A stretch of DNA of 64,000 nucleotides from Chryseobacterium sp. JJR-5R (GCF_034047335.1 NZ_CP139137.1:4092001-4156000), one strand, 5' to 3'. Positions 1 to 9,646 are shown, counted from the first letter of the stretch. A program made the numbers and translations. Notes: generated from the sequence alone by a model not told the origin.

Positions 1-233
1 ACTTTGACCAGTTCAGGGTACTGACCGATGCTTTAAAAGGTTCCGGAGACGGAAAATCTGATAAGACCCCTTTTCTGGTAAATTCTGTGGGTGACGAATA
101 TATCCTGTTGAATATCCTGAACATCGGTAAAGATTATACCCGGGGATCCAGGTCCATGAAAGACGGAATCCTGGATATCTGGGAGAAAGACAATACCAAG
201 ATATACATCAAAGTACTGTATATCGATTATTAA
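1..233 (+). CDS. DUF4919-like protein, C-terminal part (cut by window edge)
   Basis: An open frame enters from the left edge (frame starting at base 3) and ends at TAA 231-233, giving about 76 C-terminal residues ending KIYIKVLYIDY. The pattern ALKGSGDGKSDKTPFLV followed by an EYILLNILNIG segment aligns by eye with the C-terminal half of the broken gene at 1585-2232, so the two appear paralogous. Both look like the DUF4919 family of small secreted Bacteroidota proteins with no known function. The N-terminus and signal peptide lie outside the window. The family call is from pattern memory, not a search. Confidence 0.6.
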   Translation, partial: FDQFRVLTDALKGSGDGKSDKTPFLVNSVGDEYILLNILNIGKDYTRGSRSMKDGILDIWEKDNTKIYIKVLYIDY

Positions 234-263
234 TTAATTTAAATAAATCTTAAAAACACCTTA

Positions 264-1544
264 GTGGAATTATATTATTCATTTTCAGCCTTAATCGTTC
301 TAGCATCCATATTCGCCTATCTTAATTACAGATTCCTGAAACTTCCGAGTACCATCGGCATTATGGTTATCGCCATCGTCGTTTCCATCTTTCTGGTTTC
401 TTTTGGGGAAACGGTGTTGCCCCGGACATTCGGGCACCTTCACAGCCTGATGAGCAGCATTGATTTTACGGAAGTCCTGATGGGGGCCATGCTTAACTTC
501 CTTCTCTTTGCAGGAGGCATTCATATTAACTTGGACGACCTTAAAGAACAGTTCCGGCCCGTGCTGATTTTTTCGACACTGGGCGTGGTCATCTCAACTT
601 TTGTAGTGGGATTCGGGATGTTTTACCTTCTGCCTTTTTTAGGGATCCATCTGCCTTTCATCTACTGCCTCCTTTTCGGAGCTCTGATCTCCCCTACCGA
701 CCCTGTTGCCGTGTTAAGTATTCTGAAGCAGGCCAATGTTTCAAAATCATTGGAAACGAAAGTGGCCGGAGAGTCTCTTTTTAACGACGGTATGGCTGTC
801 GTGGTATTTTCCGTTGTCTTACAGCTGGCTATCGGGGAAGAAGTAGACCTGGGACTTGAAAGCATAGGCTTGCTTCTGCTGAAAGAAGCGGGCGGCGGCC
901 TGCTGCTGGGGATTGTACTGGGCTGGATCACTTCCAGGCTGATGCGTGAGGTGGATGATTATATCATTTCTGTCCTCGTCACCCTTTCTGTAGTTATGGG
1001 AGGCTATTTAATTGCCAGGCAGATGCACATTTCAGGACCTCTTACGATGGTTGCGGCAGGATTGTTTATGGGTAATTTTAATGTTAAGTTCAAAATGAAA
1101 TCCATCACACAGGATTACCTGATCAAATTCTGGGAGCTGATTGATGAAATCCTGAATGCGGTTCTGTTCCTGTTCATCGGTTTTGAATTGTTGATGATCA
1201 AAGATTTAAAGCATTTTATCATTCCGGGACTGGCAGCCATTGCTATTGTTTTATTAGCCAGGATCATTTCCATCTGGGGGCCTACCAAGTTTATGAAAAG
1301 AACCTTTAGTCCGCAGACTGTAAAAGTTCTCATCTGGGGCGGAATCCGGGGCGGTGTTTCTATTGCGTTGGCAATGTCTGTCCCGAAAAGCGAGTACAGT
1401 GAGATCATTTTAAGCATTACGTACTGTGTGGTTGTATTCTCTATTATCGTTCAGGGGCTTACCATTGGAAAGGTAGCCAACCCGAACAAGATTGCAACAG
1501 AAGAAGAAAACCTGGAGACCGTTGCTTTGAAAGAAGAACAATAA
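264..1544 (+). CDS. Na+/H+ antiporter, CPA1 (NhaP-like) family
   Basis: A polytopic inner-membrane protein of 426 residues that exchanges Na+ (or K+) for H+ for pH and salt homeostasis. About 11-12 hydrophobic segments are visible. The family signature is clear: SPTDPVAV at about 143-150, then ESLFNDG at about 170-176 with the Asn-Asp ion-binding pair, and WGGIRGG near residue 350. The start is GTG at 264, since no in-frame ATG fits the first membrane helix. It lies 30 bp after the partial upstream gene. The C-terminus is a short acidic tail with no TrkA-type regulatory domain. Ion specificity cannot be read from the sequence. Confidence 0.92.
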   Translation: MELYYSFSALIVLASIFAYLNYRFLKLPSTIGIMVIAIVVSIFLVSFGETVLPRTFGHLHSLMSSIDFTEVLMGAMLNFLLFAGGIHINLDDLKEQFRPVLIFSTLGVVISTFVVGFGMFYLLPFLGIHLPFIYCLLFGALISPTDPVAVLSILKQANVSKSLETKVAGESLFNDGMAVVVFSVVLQLAIGEEVDLGLESIGLLLLKEAGGGLLLGIVLGWITSRLMREVDDYIISVLVTLSVVMGGYLIARQMHISGPLTMVAAGLFMGNFNVKFKMKSITQDYLIKFWELIDEILNAVLFLFIGFELLMIKDLKHFIIPGLAAIAIVLLARIISIWGPTKFMKRTFSPQTVKVLIWGGIRGGVSIALAMSVPKSEYSEIILSITYCVVVFSIIVQGLTIGKVANPNKIATEEENLETVALKEEQ

Positions 1545-1584
1545 TATGAGTATTTATATATTTATTACATAAAACCTATTTACC

Positions 1585-2232
1585 TTGAAAAAAATATTTG
1601 CTTTGCTGCTGCTCATGCATTCGCTGCTGTTTTTCTCTCAGATCAATGTGGAGGAAATAAAGAAGAACGTTACGGAAAATCCCAAGAAATATTTTTACGA
1701 CTATCTCGAAATCTTCAAAAAAGATCCTTCAAAGCTTACTCATGAAGAAATGAACCAACTTTATTATGGAAGCCGGTTTGTTGATACGGGATACAGCTTA
1801 TCAGATTACAATAAAAACTACGATGAAATCTGAAAGATTGCCTCAAGAAAGGGAATATCAAAAGGAAAGGCTCAAAAAATATTGGCATCAGCAGAAGCTG
1901 CATACAACAAAGGCGCATTAAATAAGGATATATTAGTTTCAATGGTAAATATATATAATGCGATTGGAGAAAAAACCAAAGCGGAAATATGTGTATTGCA
2001 GAATAATAGAATCATTAAAACGATCGATGAAAGCGGAACGGGTAAAACGGAAACCTCACCCATCTGTGTAATTACAGCCGGTAATATGATGACCTATGCA
2101 AAACCTGTAATGATGATGGGAAATGCTTTTAAACAAAAAGATATTAAAACAGATGACAGCTGTATCCTGACAGAGTATTCCAACGGTGGAATAAATTTGT
2201 TTGTTAAATGTATTGGTTGTTTTAATTTTTAG
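1585..2232 (+). pseudogene. DUF4919-like secreted protein, interrupted by an in-frame TGA
   Basis: A TTG start gives a signal peptide (MKKIFALLLLMHSLLFFSQ) and 82 residues ending NKNYDEI before TGA at 1831-1833. The same frame then stays open with plausible sequence (KIASRKGISKGKAQKILASA) to TAG at 2230-2232. Read through, this is one protein of about 215 residues. The stop probably replaced a Trp codon (TGG to TGA). The C-terminal half resembles the partial gene at 1-233. Either the gene is dead or the base is a sequencing error. Confidence 0.7.
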
Positions 2233-2369
2233 TTACGGTAATCTGCAATTAAATTGTTCAAGCACTGAACAATCTGTCAATCCCTTAAAAAGTAGAATTT
2301 TTCCTTAGATTCTTTGAAACAGGAAAGGAGAATATGGCTTGGGAGAGGCAGGATTAGAAAATAAGATTG

Positions 2370-2377
2370 TATTTTTG
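2370..2377 (+). promoter_or_regulatory. -7 box (TATTTTTG) upstream of the 2395 lipoprotein gene
   Basis: TATTTTTG matches the Bacteroidota -7 consensus TAnnTTTG and lies 17 bp before the ATG at 2395. No TTG is found at the ideal 19 bp upstream, so support is moderate. It would drive the 2395-6363 gene group. Confidence 0.4.
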
Positions 2378-2394
2378 TTACTTAAAGCCAGATT

Positions 2395-3063
2395 ATGAAA
2401 TTTTTATTAAGACAGGTTCTCCTGTTTATCCCCTTACTCCTGCTTGCAAGCTGTTTTGATATTGTAGACAAAGCCAGTGTAAAAGCAGACGGCAGCGGTG
2501 AATATACCATTATCCTCAACGCCAGCAAAAGCAAAACCCGGTTGGCTTCTATTTCCAAAATGGAAACGGTTAACGGCAAAAAAGTTCCTAAAAAGCCTGA
2601 GATTGAAGCCAAAATTAATGAAGCGGCAAGAATTTTCAAAGCCACTCCCGGAATTTCCAATGTAAAAACATCAATGGATTTTGATAATTACATCATTAAA
2701 CTGAGCTGTAATTTCAAAAGAATTGAAAACATCAACGCCGGACTGGAACAGTTAAAGGCAAAAAACATTTTGGGCAAGATGGTCCCGACCCGGATCTACA
2801 GCCAGAATGTAGCCGCCAAAACATTTACCAGAAACAAAATCAACACGTTTAAAAGCGATTACGACAAAATGAGCAAGGCAGACAGAGAAATTTTCAATGA
2901 TGCCAGATATACTTCCGTGTTACAGTTTGAAAACACAATAAAATCCCAGACCAACAGTTCATACCTGCTTTCCCCGAACCGAAAAGCCGTAAAACTGGAA
3001 GCCAATGTCCTGGATTTTATCCTTCAGAAAAAACAGATTCAAAATAATATCCTATTCCAATAA
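2395..3063 (+). CDS. Putative lipoprotein of unknown function
   Basis: 222 residues. A hydrophobic N-terminus (FIPLLLLAS then Cys20) forms a lipobox, so the mature protein is probably lipidated at the inner or outer membrane. The rest is lysine-rich and soluble, with no catalytic motif I recognise. It is followed after 12 bp by a second envelope gene and then a third, suggesting one transcription unit (2395-6363). A possible role as an accessory to the 684-residue neighbour is only inference from position. Confidence 0.8.
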   Translation: MKFLLRQVLLFIPLLLLASCFDIVDKASVKADGSGEYTIILNASKSKTRLASISKMETVNGKKVPKKPEIEAKINEAARIFKATPGISNVKTSMDFDNYIIKLSCNFKRIENINAGLEQLKAKNILGKMVPTRIYSQNVAAKTFTRNKINTFKSDYDKMSKADREIFNDARYTSVLQFENTIKSQTNSSYLLSPNRKAVKLEANVLDFILQKKQIQNNILFQ

Positions 3064-3075
3064 CTTCCCGAAACC

Positions 3076-5130
3076 ATGAAAGCTATTTTACAAAAAATAA
3101 ACCTGACCTTTCTTCTGTCTTTATCCGTATTTATTTTCGCACAACAGAAAATGAAGCTTCCGGGTGATGCCATTTTCTATATGGAAATCAACGGCAGGCA
3201 GCTTGATAAAAAAATCAACTGGCAGAAGCTGAACCCTTTTCTGCTGGATGTTGCCAAAGAAGGCAAAGAGAAACCTTCCTGGAATGATTATTCCAAAACA
3301 GGGATTAAATACGATGCCACACAGTATCATTATGCAAGCTTCAATGACTCTGTAAAAGCCTACACGGCTCATTTTATGGTAGACAATAAAGAAAAATTTC
3401 AGGAATTTATCAATTCAACCAAGAAAAAAGGATTGGAGATCACTCGAAAAAACAATTATTCCTACGTTAACCTCGATGATGACATTTTTGTTGCCTGGAA
3501 TGGGAATCGTGCTGTCTTAAAACTATTAAGCTACAGCAAACCGTACCAGTATAATATGGATAACGAGGTTATGGCAGACAGTAGTATGATCGTTATGGAC
3601 AGCACTGAAACAGTAGGTACAGACAGTGTTTATGCTGAAGAACCGGAACCGCCTTTTAATTACAAAGATGAAATCCGGATATTAAAAGAAGACATTCAAT
3701 ATTTAAAAGAAGATATCAAACAGCACAATGCGGAAATTGCAAGAATGCAGAAAGATATCAAATATCTTGAAAAACATCACGAATACCCTAAAGAAAAGAA
3801 AGGGTCTACAGATAAAAATTATTCTGAAGATTCTGCTGAAACATTACCGCCTCCGGCCCAGGATGATGGGATAGAAGAAATGGATGCAGAAGATAATGCG
3901 GGCGACCTGGCTTATGAAAAAGAATTTGACTCTTTGAGGATTGAAAAATTCAAAATGGTGAAAATGCTGGCAGAGTCTGATTTCGAACGGTATTTCAGTT
4001 CAAATTTTGAAATTGAAGTCTCTAAAGAAACACTGTCAGCCCGTGACCCTAATTCCGATGTCTTTGTATATGCCGATTATGGAAGGATTGTGAATGAAGG
4101 AATTTACGGCAGAATGTCAAAGCAGTATGAATTCGGACAATTTTTCAGTAATTTTTACAATTCAAATTCTTCATATAATCTGTATTTCGATAATGATAAA
4201 GTAAGGCTGGTCAACAGCTACCAGCACAAAGACCCGGAAGTTCAGAAACAGTTTTCGGCGGTCTACAAAGGCAGGAAAAATAAAAAGCTGATGGCTTTGA
4301 TCCATGATAAAAGCATAGGATATTATGCCATGAATGTTGACGGAAGCAGGTATTTTGACCTGATGTACAGCCTGCTGAAAAATTCAGGCGAAGGCGGATA
4401 CCAGAAGGAAATGGAACTGATGACGGAAACCATGAAAATTGTTCTGGACGAAAAAGCCATTGCTGAAATAGCGCCCGGAAACGGTATTTTTGTCCTGAAC
4501 GAACTGAAATCCAAAACCGTAGAATATACGGATTATGATTACGATGATGATTACAATGAAAAAGAAATAAAGAAAACGAAGGAAGTGATGGTGCCGGATT
4601 TCACTTTTGCCTTTGCAACAGAAAACGAAGGGTACTGGAACCGGGTTTTTAATGTCTTGGCAACCAATAAAAATACTGCAAAAAACTTCTCTAAAAATGG
4701 GGAATTTTACGAATTTAAGGAAGAAAAATCAGGAGGGTATCTGGATCGGTTCTTCTTTACGGTAAAAGACGGCGTGGTTTACGTAACGACCTCCCGGGAT
4801 AATATCCTGCCAAAAAAACAGTCTGAGGTTTCTGAGAAATGGGCGAAAGACGCTTCAAAATATGCATTGTCCGGACGGTTCGATATCCGGAGGCTTCTGA
4901 TCGGCCTGGAAACAGAATTCAATAGTACTTCTGAAAGAAAAATCATGGATGTCTTTAAGAAAAACGTAGGGGAAGTATATTTTAAAACTGAAGCAAAAGG
5001 CGACCGGATAGAAACGGAAATGGATTACGGCATCAGGAGTTCTTCAGAAAACAGCTTAATGTATTTCTTCGATCTTGCAGATGAAATTTACAAGATCAAA
5101 GAATCTGAGCAGAAAATACCGGTTTTGTAA
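3076..5130 (+). CDS. Secreted DUF4836-like protein with central coiled coil
   Basis: 684 residues with an N-terminal signal peptide (LLSLSVFIFAQ). After it, LPGDAIFYMEINGRQL resembles the opening of DUF4836-type proteins (a P-x-D-A start and a hydrophobic strand). Residues about 196-235 carry heptad-like EDIQYLKEDIKQHNAEI, a predicted coiled coil, followed by an acidic low-complexity linker to about 300. The C-terminal half has beta-rich repeats similar to the N-terminal part. The next gene starts immediately after the stop (0 bp) and shows the same opening theme, implying co-translation. Function is unknown, probably periplasmic or outer-membrane associated. The family name is tentative. Confidence 0.75.
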   Translation: MKAILQKINLTFLLSLSVFIFAQQKMKLPGDAIFYMEINGRQLDKKINWQKLNPFLLDVAKEGKEKPSWNDYSKTGIKYDATQYHYASFNDSVKAYTAHFMVDNKEKFQEFINSTKKKGLEITRKNNYSYVNLDDDIFVAWNGNRAVLKLLSYSKPYQYNMDNEVMADSSMIVMDSTETVGTDSVYAEEPEPPFNYKDEIRILKEDIQYLKEDIKQHNAEIARMQKDIKYLEKHHEYPKEKKGSTDKNYSEDSAETLPPPAQDDGIEEMDAEDNAGDLAYEKEFDSLRIEKFKMVKMLAESDFERYFSSNFEIEVSKETLSARDPNSDVFVYADYGRIVNEGIYGRMSKQYEFGQFFSNFYNSNSSYNLYFDNDKVRLVNSYQHKDPEVQKQFSAVYKGRKNKKLMALIHDKSIGYYAMNVDGSRYFDLMYSLLKNSGEGGYQKEMELMTETMKIVLDEKAIAEIAPGNGIFVLNELKSKTVEYTDYDYDDDYNEKEIKKTKEVMVPDFTFAFATENEGYWNRVFNVLATNKNTAKNFSKNGEFYEFKEEKSGGYLDRFFFTVKDGVVYVTTSRDNILPKKQSEVSEKWAKDASKYALSGRFDIRRLLIGLETEFNSTSERKIMDVFKKNVGEVYFKTEAKGDRIETEMDYGIRSSSENSLMYFFDLADEIYKIKESEQKIPVL

Positions 5131-6363
5131 ATGAAAAAGAAGCTTGCTGTTTTATTGGTTTTTCTACTGGCAACAACGGTCTATTTTGTGTTTTACCATA
5201 AAGATAAAACGCTGAAATATATTCCGGAAAATGCAGATGTGATCGTTCTGGCAGATGTGAAAAACCTTACAAGGCAATATATTTCAAACCTCGCCATGCA
5301 TCCTGATCAGTGGTTTAACGGCAAAAGCAATGGAAAAAATACAATTTCTATACAGGAATCGGGAGTGAAAATTCCCGATTTTTTTCAGGTATTCCATATT
5401 AAAAACACTTCATTCTCCCAATGGTACAGTGTTCTTGAGCTTAAAGATAAGCAGCAGTTTCTAAAATACTTACAGCAGCAGAAATTTATTCGTACAGGAA
5501 AAGAGGTCTTTCAGAAAGAGCAGATTTTCATTAAGATCGACGGGAAAAGATGCATCATCGGCACTTCAGACCTGAATTCCGTAACCTTTTATAAACTGTT
5601 TTTTCAGAATTTAGGGAAGGTATCTTATAATGCAGATTCTTTTATTGATGCCGGCATAGGAAGTATTTCTTTCAAAGGCCCGCAAATAAAAAATTTTTCC
5701 ATTGATTTATTCTCAGATGAAATTATAATTAAAAACAATTCAGATTCATACGATCCGGCTCCGGTTATTTCTACACTTCAGCAGACAAAGGCTTTCCTGG
5801 AGACTGAGCTTGATCAGGAAAACATCAGAACATTCGCTTCTTTTTTCAACAAAAGCCTTTCAGATTCTTCTCATGTTACGCATATAAAAGCTGCAGCCAC
5901 ATTAGAAAAGGTAAACGACACCATCATAACATATGGCTACGATGATAATTTTAATGAAATTGAAAAAAAAACGGTTCAGAAAATTATTCAGCCTGATTAT
6001 GTAATTGCGCTGCAGAGCTCAGCTGTTGAAAAAACACAGCAATATTTTCAGCATAAAAAATGGATGAATGCCCGGAACCAGTTTACGGCAATTCCGTTCC
6101 AGCCGAATATAATTACCAGAACCGGAGTTGGCTTTGAAATAAAATCTACCCGGAAACCGGTACCTTCATCTCCATTGCTGAAAGAAAATTTTATTTTCAT
6201 CAGAAACAGTGCTTTGCTATCATCTTCTTTTAAGTCTTTAACGGCAGCCGAAAAGAAAATAATTTCAGGCGTAGACTATATTTTTTACGGAAACAGGAAC
6301 GAGGATTATTATTTAAGCCTGAAATTCAAAAAAGAGGAACTGCCTTTGATCTTAAGGTGGTAA
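5131..6363 (+). CDS. Membrane-anchored protein related to the upstream DUF4836-like protein
   Basis: 410 residues. One N-terminal hydrophobic helix (LAVLLVFLLATTVYFVF) acts as signal anchor. YIPENADVIVLADVKNL after it parallels LPGDAIFYMEING of the preceding protein, and both carry a YDDNFNE or YDDDYNEKE stretch followed by VQKIIQPDYVIAL or VMVPDFTFAFA. These parallels suggest the two are divergent tandem paralogues. The ATG directly follows the TAA of the upstream gene, so translation is probably coupled. No enzymatic motif was found. Confidence 0.75.
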   Translation: MKKKLAVLLVFLLATTVYFVFYHKDKTLKYIPENADVIVLADVKNLTRQYISNLAMHPDQWFNGKSNGKNTISIQESGVKIPDFFQVFHIKNTSFSQWYSVLELKDKQQFLKYLQQQKFIRTGKEVFQKEQIFIKIDGKRCIIGTSDLNSVTFYKLFFQNLGKVSYNADSFIDAGIGSISFKGPQIKNFSIDLFSDEIIIKNNSDSYDPAPVISTLQQTKAFLETELDQENIRTFASFFNKSLSDSSHVTHIKAAATLEKVNDTIITYGYDDNFNEIEKKTVQKIIQPDYVIALQSSAVEKTQQYFQHKKWMNARNQFTAIPFQPNIITRTGVGFEIKSTRKPVPSSPLLKENFIFIRNSALLSSSFKSLTAAEKKIISGVDYIFYGNRNEDYYLSLKFKKEELPLILRW

Positions 6364-6387
6364 ATATCATTTAATACCGATTTATCA

Positions 6388-6726
6388 ATGGAATTTTTAG
6401 ATACCGGATTGCTGAAAACCTTCACCCATTATTTTTTACATTTTGTTTTCCCGATTTTTATTGCGTTGGTTTTTTACCGTGACAACTGGAAAAAAGCATA
6501 CCTGATCCTGCTGGTAACCATGCTGGTAGATCTGGACCATTTATTTGCAGACCCTGTTTTCGATCCGGACCGGGCAAGTGTGGGATTCCATTTTTTACAT
6601 TCTTATTATGCCATTGCGGTGTATTTTTTGATGCTTTTTTTTAAAGGAAATATCAGGATCATCGGTATCGGGTTGCTGTTTCATATGTTGACGGACCTTC
6701 AGGATTTTTATCTCTGGAACCATTAA
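6388..6726 (+). CDS. DUF6122 family membrane protein
   Basis: 112 residues with about three or four membrane helices. His and Asp residues lie at membrane edges (THYFLHFVFP, LVDLDHLFADPVFDPDRASVG, FHFLHSYY, FHMLTDLQD). This pattern is typical of the DUF6122 family of Bacteroidota, with no known function. The histidine and aspartate arrangement recalls metal-binding membrane hydrolases, which is only a suggestion. It lies 24 bp after the envelope-protein operon and may be its last gene. Confidence 0.8.
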   Translation: MEFLDTGLLKTFTHYFLHFVFPIFIALVFYRDNWKKAYLILLVTMLVDLDHLFADPVFDPDRASVGFHFLHSYYAIAVYFLMLFFKGNIRIIGIGLLFHMLTDLQDFYLWNH

Positions 6727-6844
6727 CCGGATCAGGAAACAGATCCAAGGTAATTACATTTTAAAATTTTTATTACTCAATAGATTATTAATATTTTCTT
6801 TTGATATTCTAAACGTCATAGATTTTTTGTATTTTGTAGACGCT

Positions 6845-7915
6845 ATGAGAATAAATGACTTTTTACATTATACGTTCATTTTTCCTGTTCTGGCAGTGGG
6901 ATATTATTTTTCCGGACTGATGGGAACAGGGGTTATTTTTGATGTAATTGCCGGCATTCTTTTAACCGGAAGCGTTATTTCAGCTGTTCATCATGCAGAA
7001 GTGGTAGCTCATAAAGTGGGGGAACCTTTCGGAACTATTATCTTGGCTTTATGTATTACGATTCTGGAAGTAGCCCTGATTATTTCCCTCATGGTAGCCG
7101 GCGGGGAACAGGCTATAACCCTGGCGAGGGATACCGTGTTTGCCGCAGTAATGCTTATCCTGAACGGGATCTTAGGGATCTGTATTTTAGTGGGAGGTGT
7201 AAAATATTATGAACAGTTTTTTGCAAGGACTTCTGCCACGACTTATCTGGTAAGCATTGTTTCAATCCTGATTTTAACGCTGGTGCTCCCGAATTTTACA
7301 TCAAGCGTCAACGGGCCTTTTTATAATAAAGCACAGCTTATTTTTGTTTCTATCGCCTGTCTTGTCATCTATGGGATTTTCCTTATGGTGCAGACCATCA
7401 GACACCGGAATTATTTTATTGTTCCCGATGAACACCCTGAAGAGCTGTATGTCCCTTCCCTGAAAAAGACCACGATAAGTTTTGTTTTCCTGGTGATCTG
7501 TCTGGCGATTGTTGTCATGATTTCAAAAGGGCTTTCTTCCACTATTGAAGATATGGTGCAGGGCTTCGGAGCTCCGAAATCTTTGGTTGGCGTAATTATC
7601 GCAGCGGTGGTCCTGCTTCCTGAAGGCCTGGCTGCCATCAGGGCGGCACGGAGTAATCAGATCCAGTCAAGTTTAAACTTGGCGTTAGGCTCTGCCCTGG
7701 CAAGTATCGGACTGACCATTCCTGCCGTTTCTATAGTCTGTATTATGTACGATATCCCGCTGGTTTTGGGTCTGGATAAAAAGGACATTATCCTTCTCTC
7801 GCTCTCGGTATTTATTGTGATGCTTTCGCTTAGCCGCGGAAAGACCAATATCCTTTACGGAACGGTACTGCTGGTTAACCTGGCTGCTTATATTTTTACG
7901 GTTATTGTTCCCTAG
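6845..7915 (+). CDS. Ca2+/H+ antiporter, ChaA-like (CaCA superfamily)
   Basis: About 356 residues and roughly 11 membrane helices. Both alpha-repeats of cation/Ca2+ exchangers are visible: GEPFGTIILALCITILEVAL (about 59-78) and LLPEGLAAIRAARSNQIQSS followed by LNLALGSALASIG (about 255-290), each with the acidic ion ligand. It exports Ca2+ (or Na+/K+) in exchange for H+. I chose ATG 6845; an in-frame TTG at 6827 would add six residues but overlaps a TATTTTG promoter-like box. Chromosomal ChaA proteins of this length are common in Bacteroidota. Confidence 0.88.
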   Translation: MRINDFLHYTFIFPVLAVGYYFSGLMGTGVIFDVIAGILLTGSVISAVHHAEVVAHKVGEPFGTIILALCITILEVALIISLMVAGGEQAITLARDTVFAAVMLILNGILGICILVGGVKYYEQFFARTSATTYLVSIVSILILTLVLPNFTSSVNGPFYNKAQLIFVSIACLVIYGIFLMVQTIRHRNYFIVPDEHPEELYVPSLKKTTISFVFLVICLAIVVMISKGLSSTIEDMVQGFGAPKSLVGVIIAAVVLLPEGLAAIRAARSNQIQSSLNLALGSALASIGLTIPAVSIVCIMYDIPLVLGLDKKDIILLSLSVFIVMLSLSRGKTNILYGTVLLVNLAAYIFTVIVP

Positions 7916-7945
7916 AGCACTGATTTAAATAAAAGCATAGCTGGA

Positions 7946-8326
7946 CTACAGCCTTCGCGCCAGATCCATTTTAAATGCCATCAGCCTGGCAATATTTTCA
8001 GCTTTGTAAATGGCTGTATCTGCATTTTCCCCTTTAAAGTGTTCTTCAATGGTAGTAGTCCAAAGGTGCAGCCAGCGGTCGAAGTGCTTCTGCTCCATCG
8101 CCTGCAGCTCATTGATGGGAAAATGGGCACCCATCGGGTTTCCTTTATAGGTCATCTGCCCGAAGAGCACGGACTCCCAGAAGGCATACATTTTCGGAAG
8201 GTGCTTATCCCAATCGACTTTGGCAACATCAGTAAAGAAAAACCCAATTACTTCATCCTTAACCACTTTAGCATAAAATGAATTGATAAGATGCTCAATA
8301 TCTTCACGTGATTCCAACTTTTTCAT
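7946..8326 (-). CDS. Group III truncated haemoglobin
   Basis: 126 residues. The 2-on-2 globin pattern is visible: IEHLINSFYAKV, GFFFTDVA, then YAFWESVLFGQMTYKGNPMG and the proximal His in HFDRWLHLW. Group III (P) globins bind O2, NO or H2O2 and have been proposed in redox or NO chemistry. It is the last core-like gene before the AT-rich accessory region and is convergent with the Ca2+/H+ exchanger. Confidence 0.9.
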   Translation of the reverse strand: MKKLESREDIEHLINSFYAKVVKDEVIGFFFTDVAKVDWDKHLPKMYAFWESVLFGQMTYKGNPMGAHFPINELQAMEQKHFDRWLHLWTTTIEEHFKGENADTAIYKAENIARLMAFKMDLARRL

Positions 8327-8328
8327 AA

Positions 8329-8560
8329 CTCAAATGTACTGTAAAATTAATTGAAGACGATGTTTTAGAAGTCTTTCAGGTAAAGGCATATTTAAATCAA
8401 GATGCCGACAAATTAAGTAAGGGTGTTTTAAGGGAATTGATTGATAGGTATCACTATTCTATAATTTTATTGAAAGATATCAATGATGGCAGAAAAAACA
8501 ATCGTTTTTTGAGAATTGGATTGTCCTACAAAGTTTTGTATATTGCTATTAACAGACCTT
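8329..8560 (+). pseudogene. Possible gene remnant at the island edge
   Basis: A frame with no stop runs from 8329 and reads like protein (LIEDDVLEVFQVKAYLNQDA, then LSKGVLRELIDRYHYSIILL) but has no good start and runs into the 3' end of the opposing gene at about 8560. I do not recognise it. It may be the tail of a gene truncated when the accessory region inserted, or a chance opening in AT-rich DNA. Confidence 0.25.
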
Positions 8561-8561
8561 T

Positions 8562-9518
8562 TTACTTCTTATTTAATTTTTCTAATTCTGGTAATTCACT
8601 TTTATACTTTTCAACATCCCAAACTAAATTCCAATTTTTAATATAGTCAGAGATTGGATCTAAGCCAACTTCTGCTCTCCTTTTATCTACGTTACCAGGA
8701 TCAATTAAAGGTAAAACATATGGCGTTTTATTGATTGGATTGGTTCCGATTTGACTTCCGTATATTTGTTTTCTACCTTCCTGGATTTCGATTCTGTCGA
8801 TTAACAAAGCTAAAGAAGCTGGACTAGCATTTCCTTTTGTTACAGCTTCTCTCATCATGGGCAAATATTTTTTCTGCGTTTCCAGATCTGCATGTTGAAT
8901 GACTAGAAATAATGCACTATTGGCCTGTGCGCCTACTTTATCTTTACCTACCCACCCTTTTTCATCTAATATTTTTTTTACTTTTAATAAGTTGATTGAA
9001 TCTTTCTGATCTGTTATTTTCCAAAGATCCTGCATTTCTTTAGATTCCAGACCGAATTTTTTTTGAGTTTCATTCATTTGAATTCGATATTTCTGGTCTT
9101 CGTCATATATTGCCAATAATTCAGCCTGCAACGGTTTGTCATAATTTGCTTCCATTAACTTCAGCTTTTTTTCTAATTTTCCTACTGTCATCTCCCATTC
9201 TTTTTTTGAATGTAAATTTTCTAAATCGGTATCGGAACTTAAATGCTTTAGATTCATCCACCCATTATCTATCGATAAATTCAGCCATTTAAAAGCTTTT
9301 TCTGTATTTCCTGCTAAAGATGAAGCGCACGCACCATTATATAGGTCATTTGGATTTTTGCTTTCAATTTTAAAAGCTTTAGTATATAAATCAGTAGACA
9401 TTTTATAATCTTTTGTTTCATATAATCTATCGGCTTCACTTATTAATTTTGAATATTCCTGAGCATGAAGGCTTGTGAATAAAAATAATAATAACAAAGT
9501 ATAAAAACTGTTTTTCAT
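8562..9518 (-). CDS. Secreted TPR plus DUF6624 protein
   Basis: 318 residues. The signal peptide ends LFTSLHAQ. Residues about 20-95 form two TPR-like helices (KLISEADRLYETKDYKMSTD, LYNGACASSLAGNTEKAFKW). The C-terminal half, from LLAIYDEDQKYR through LFLVIQHADLETQKKYLPMM to the end, is the DUF6624 pattern, with the conserved HAD and Q(I/L)YG-type segments (KQIYGSQIG). Function is unknown; such proteins occur scattered in flavobacterial accessory DNA. A motif copy lies 129 bp upstream. Confidence 0.8.
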   Translation of the reverse strand: MKNSFYTLLLLFLFTSLHAQEYSKLISEADRLYETKDYKMSTDLYTKAFKIESKNPNDLYNGACASSLAGNTEKAFKWLNLSIDNGWMNLKHLSSDTDLENLHSKKEWEMTVGKLEKKLKLMEANYDKPLQAELLAIYDEDQKYRIQMNETQKKFGLESKEMQDLWKITDQKDSINLLKVKKILDEKGWVGKDKVGAQANSALFLVIQHADLETQKKYLPMMREAVTKGNASPASLALLIDRIEIQEGRKQIYGSQIGTNPINKTPYVLPLIDPGNVDKRRAEVGLDPISDYIKNWNLVWDVEKYKSELPELEKLNKK

Positions 9519-9646
9519 TTTTCTTGGATTTTATGGTTTTTAGATTTTATTTTTTTATTTAAAAATTGAATAGATTCTTTTTTCTAAGATATATACTATA
9601 ACTTGATATTACAATATTTTACTAAAAATCTATAATATATCTTTTG

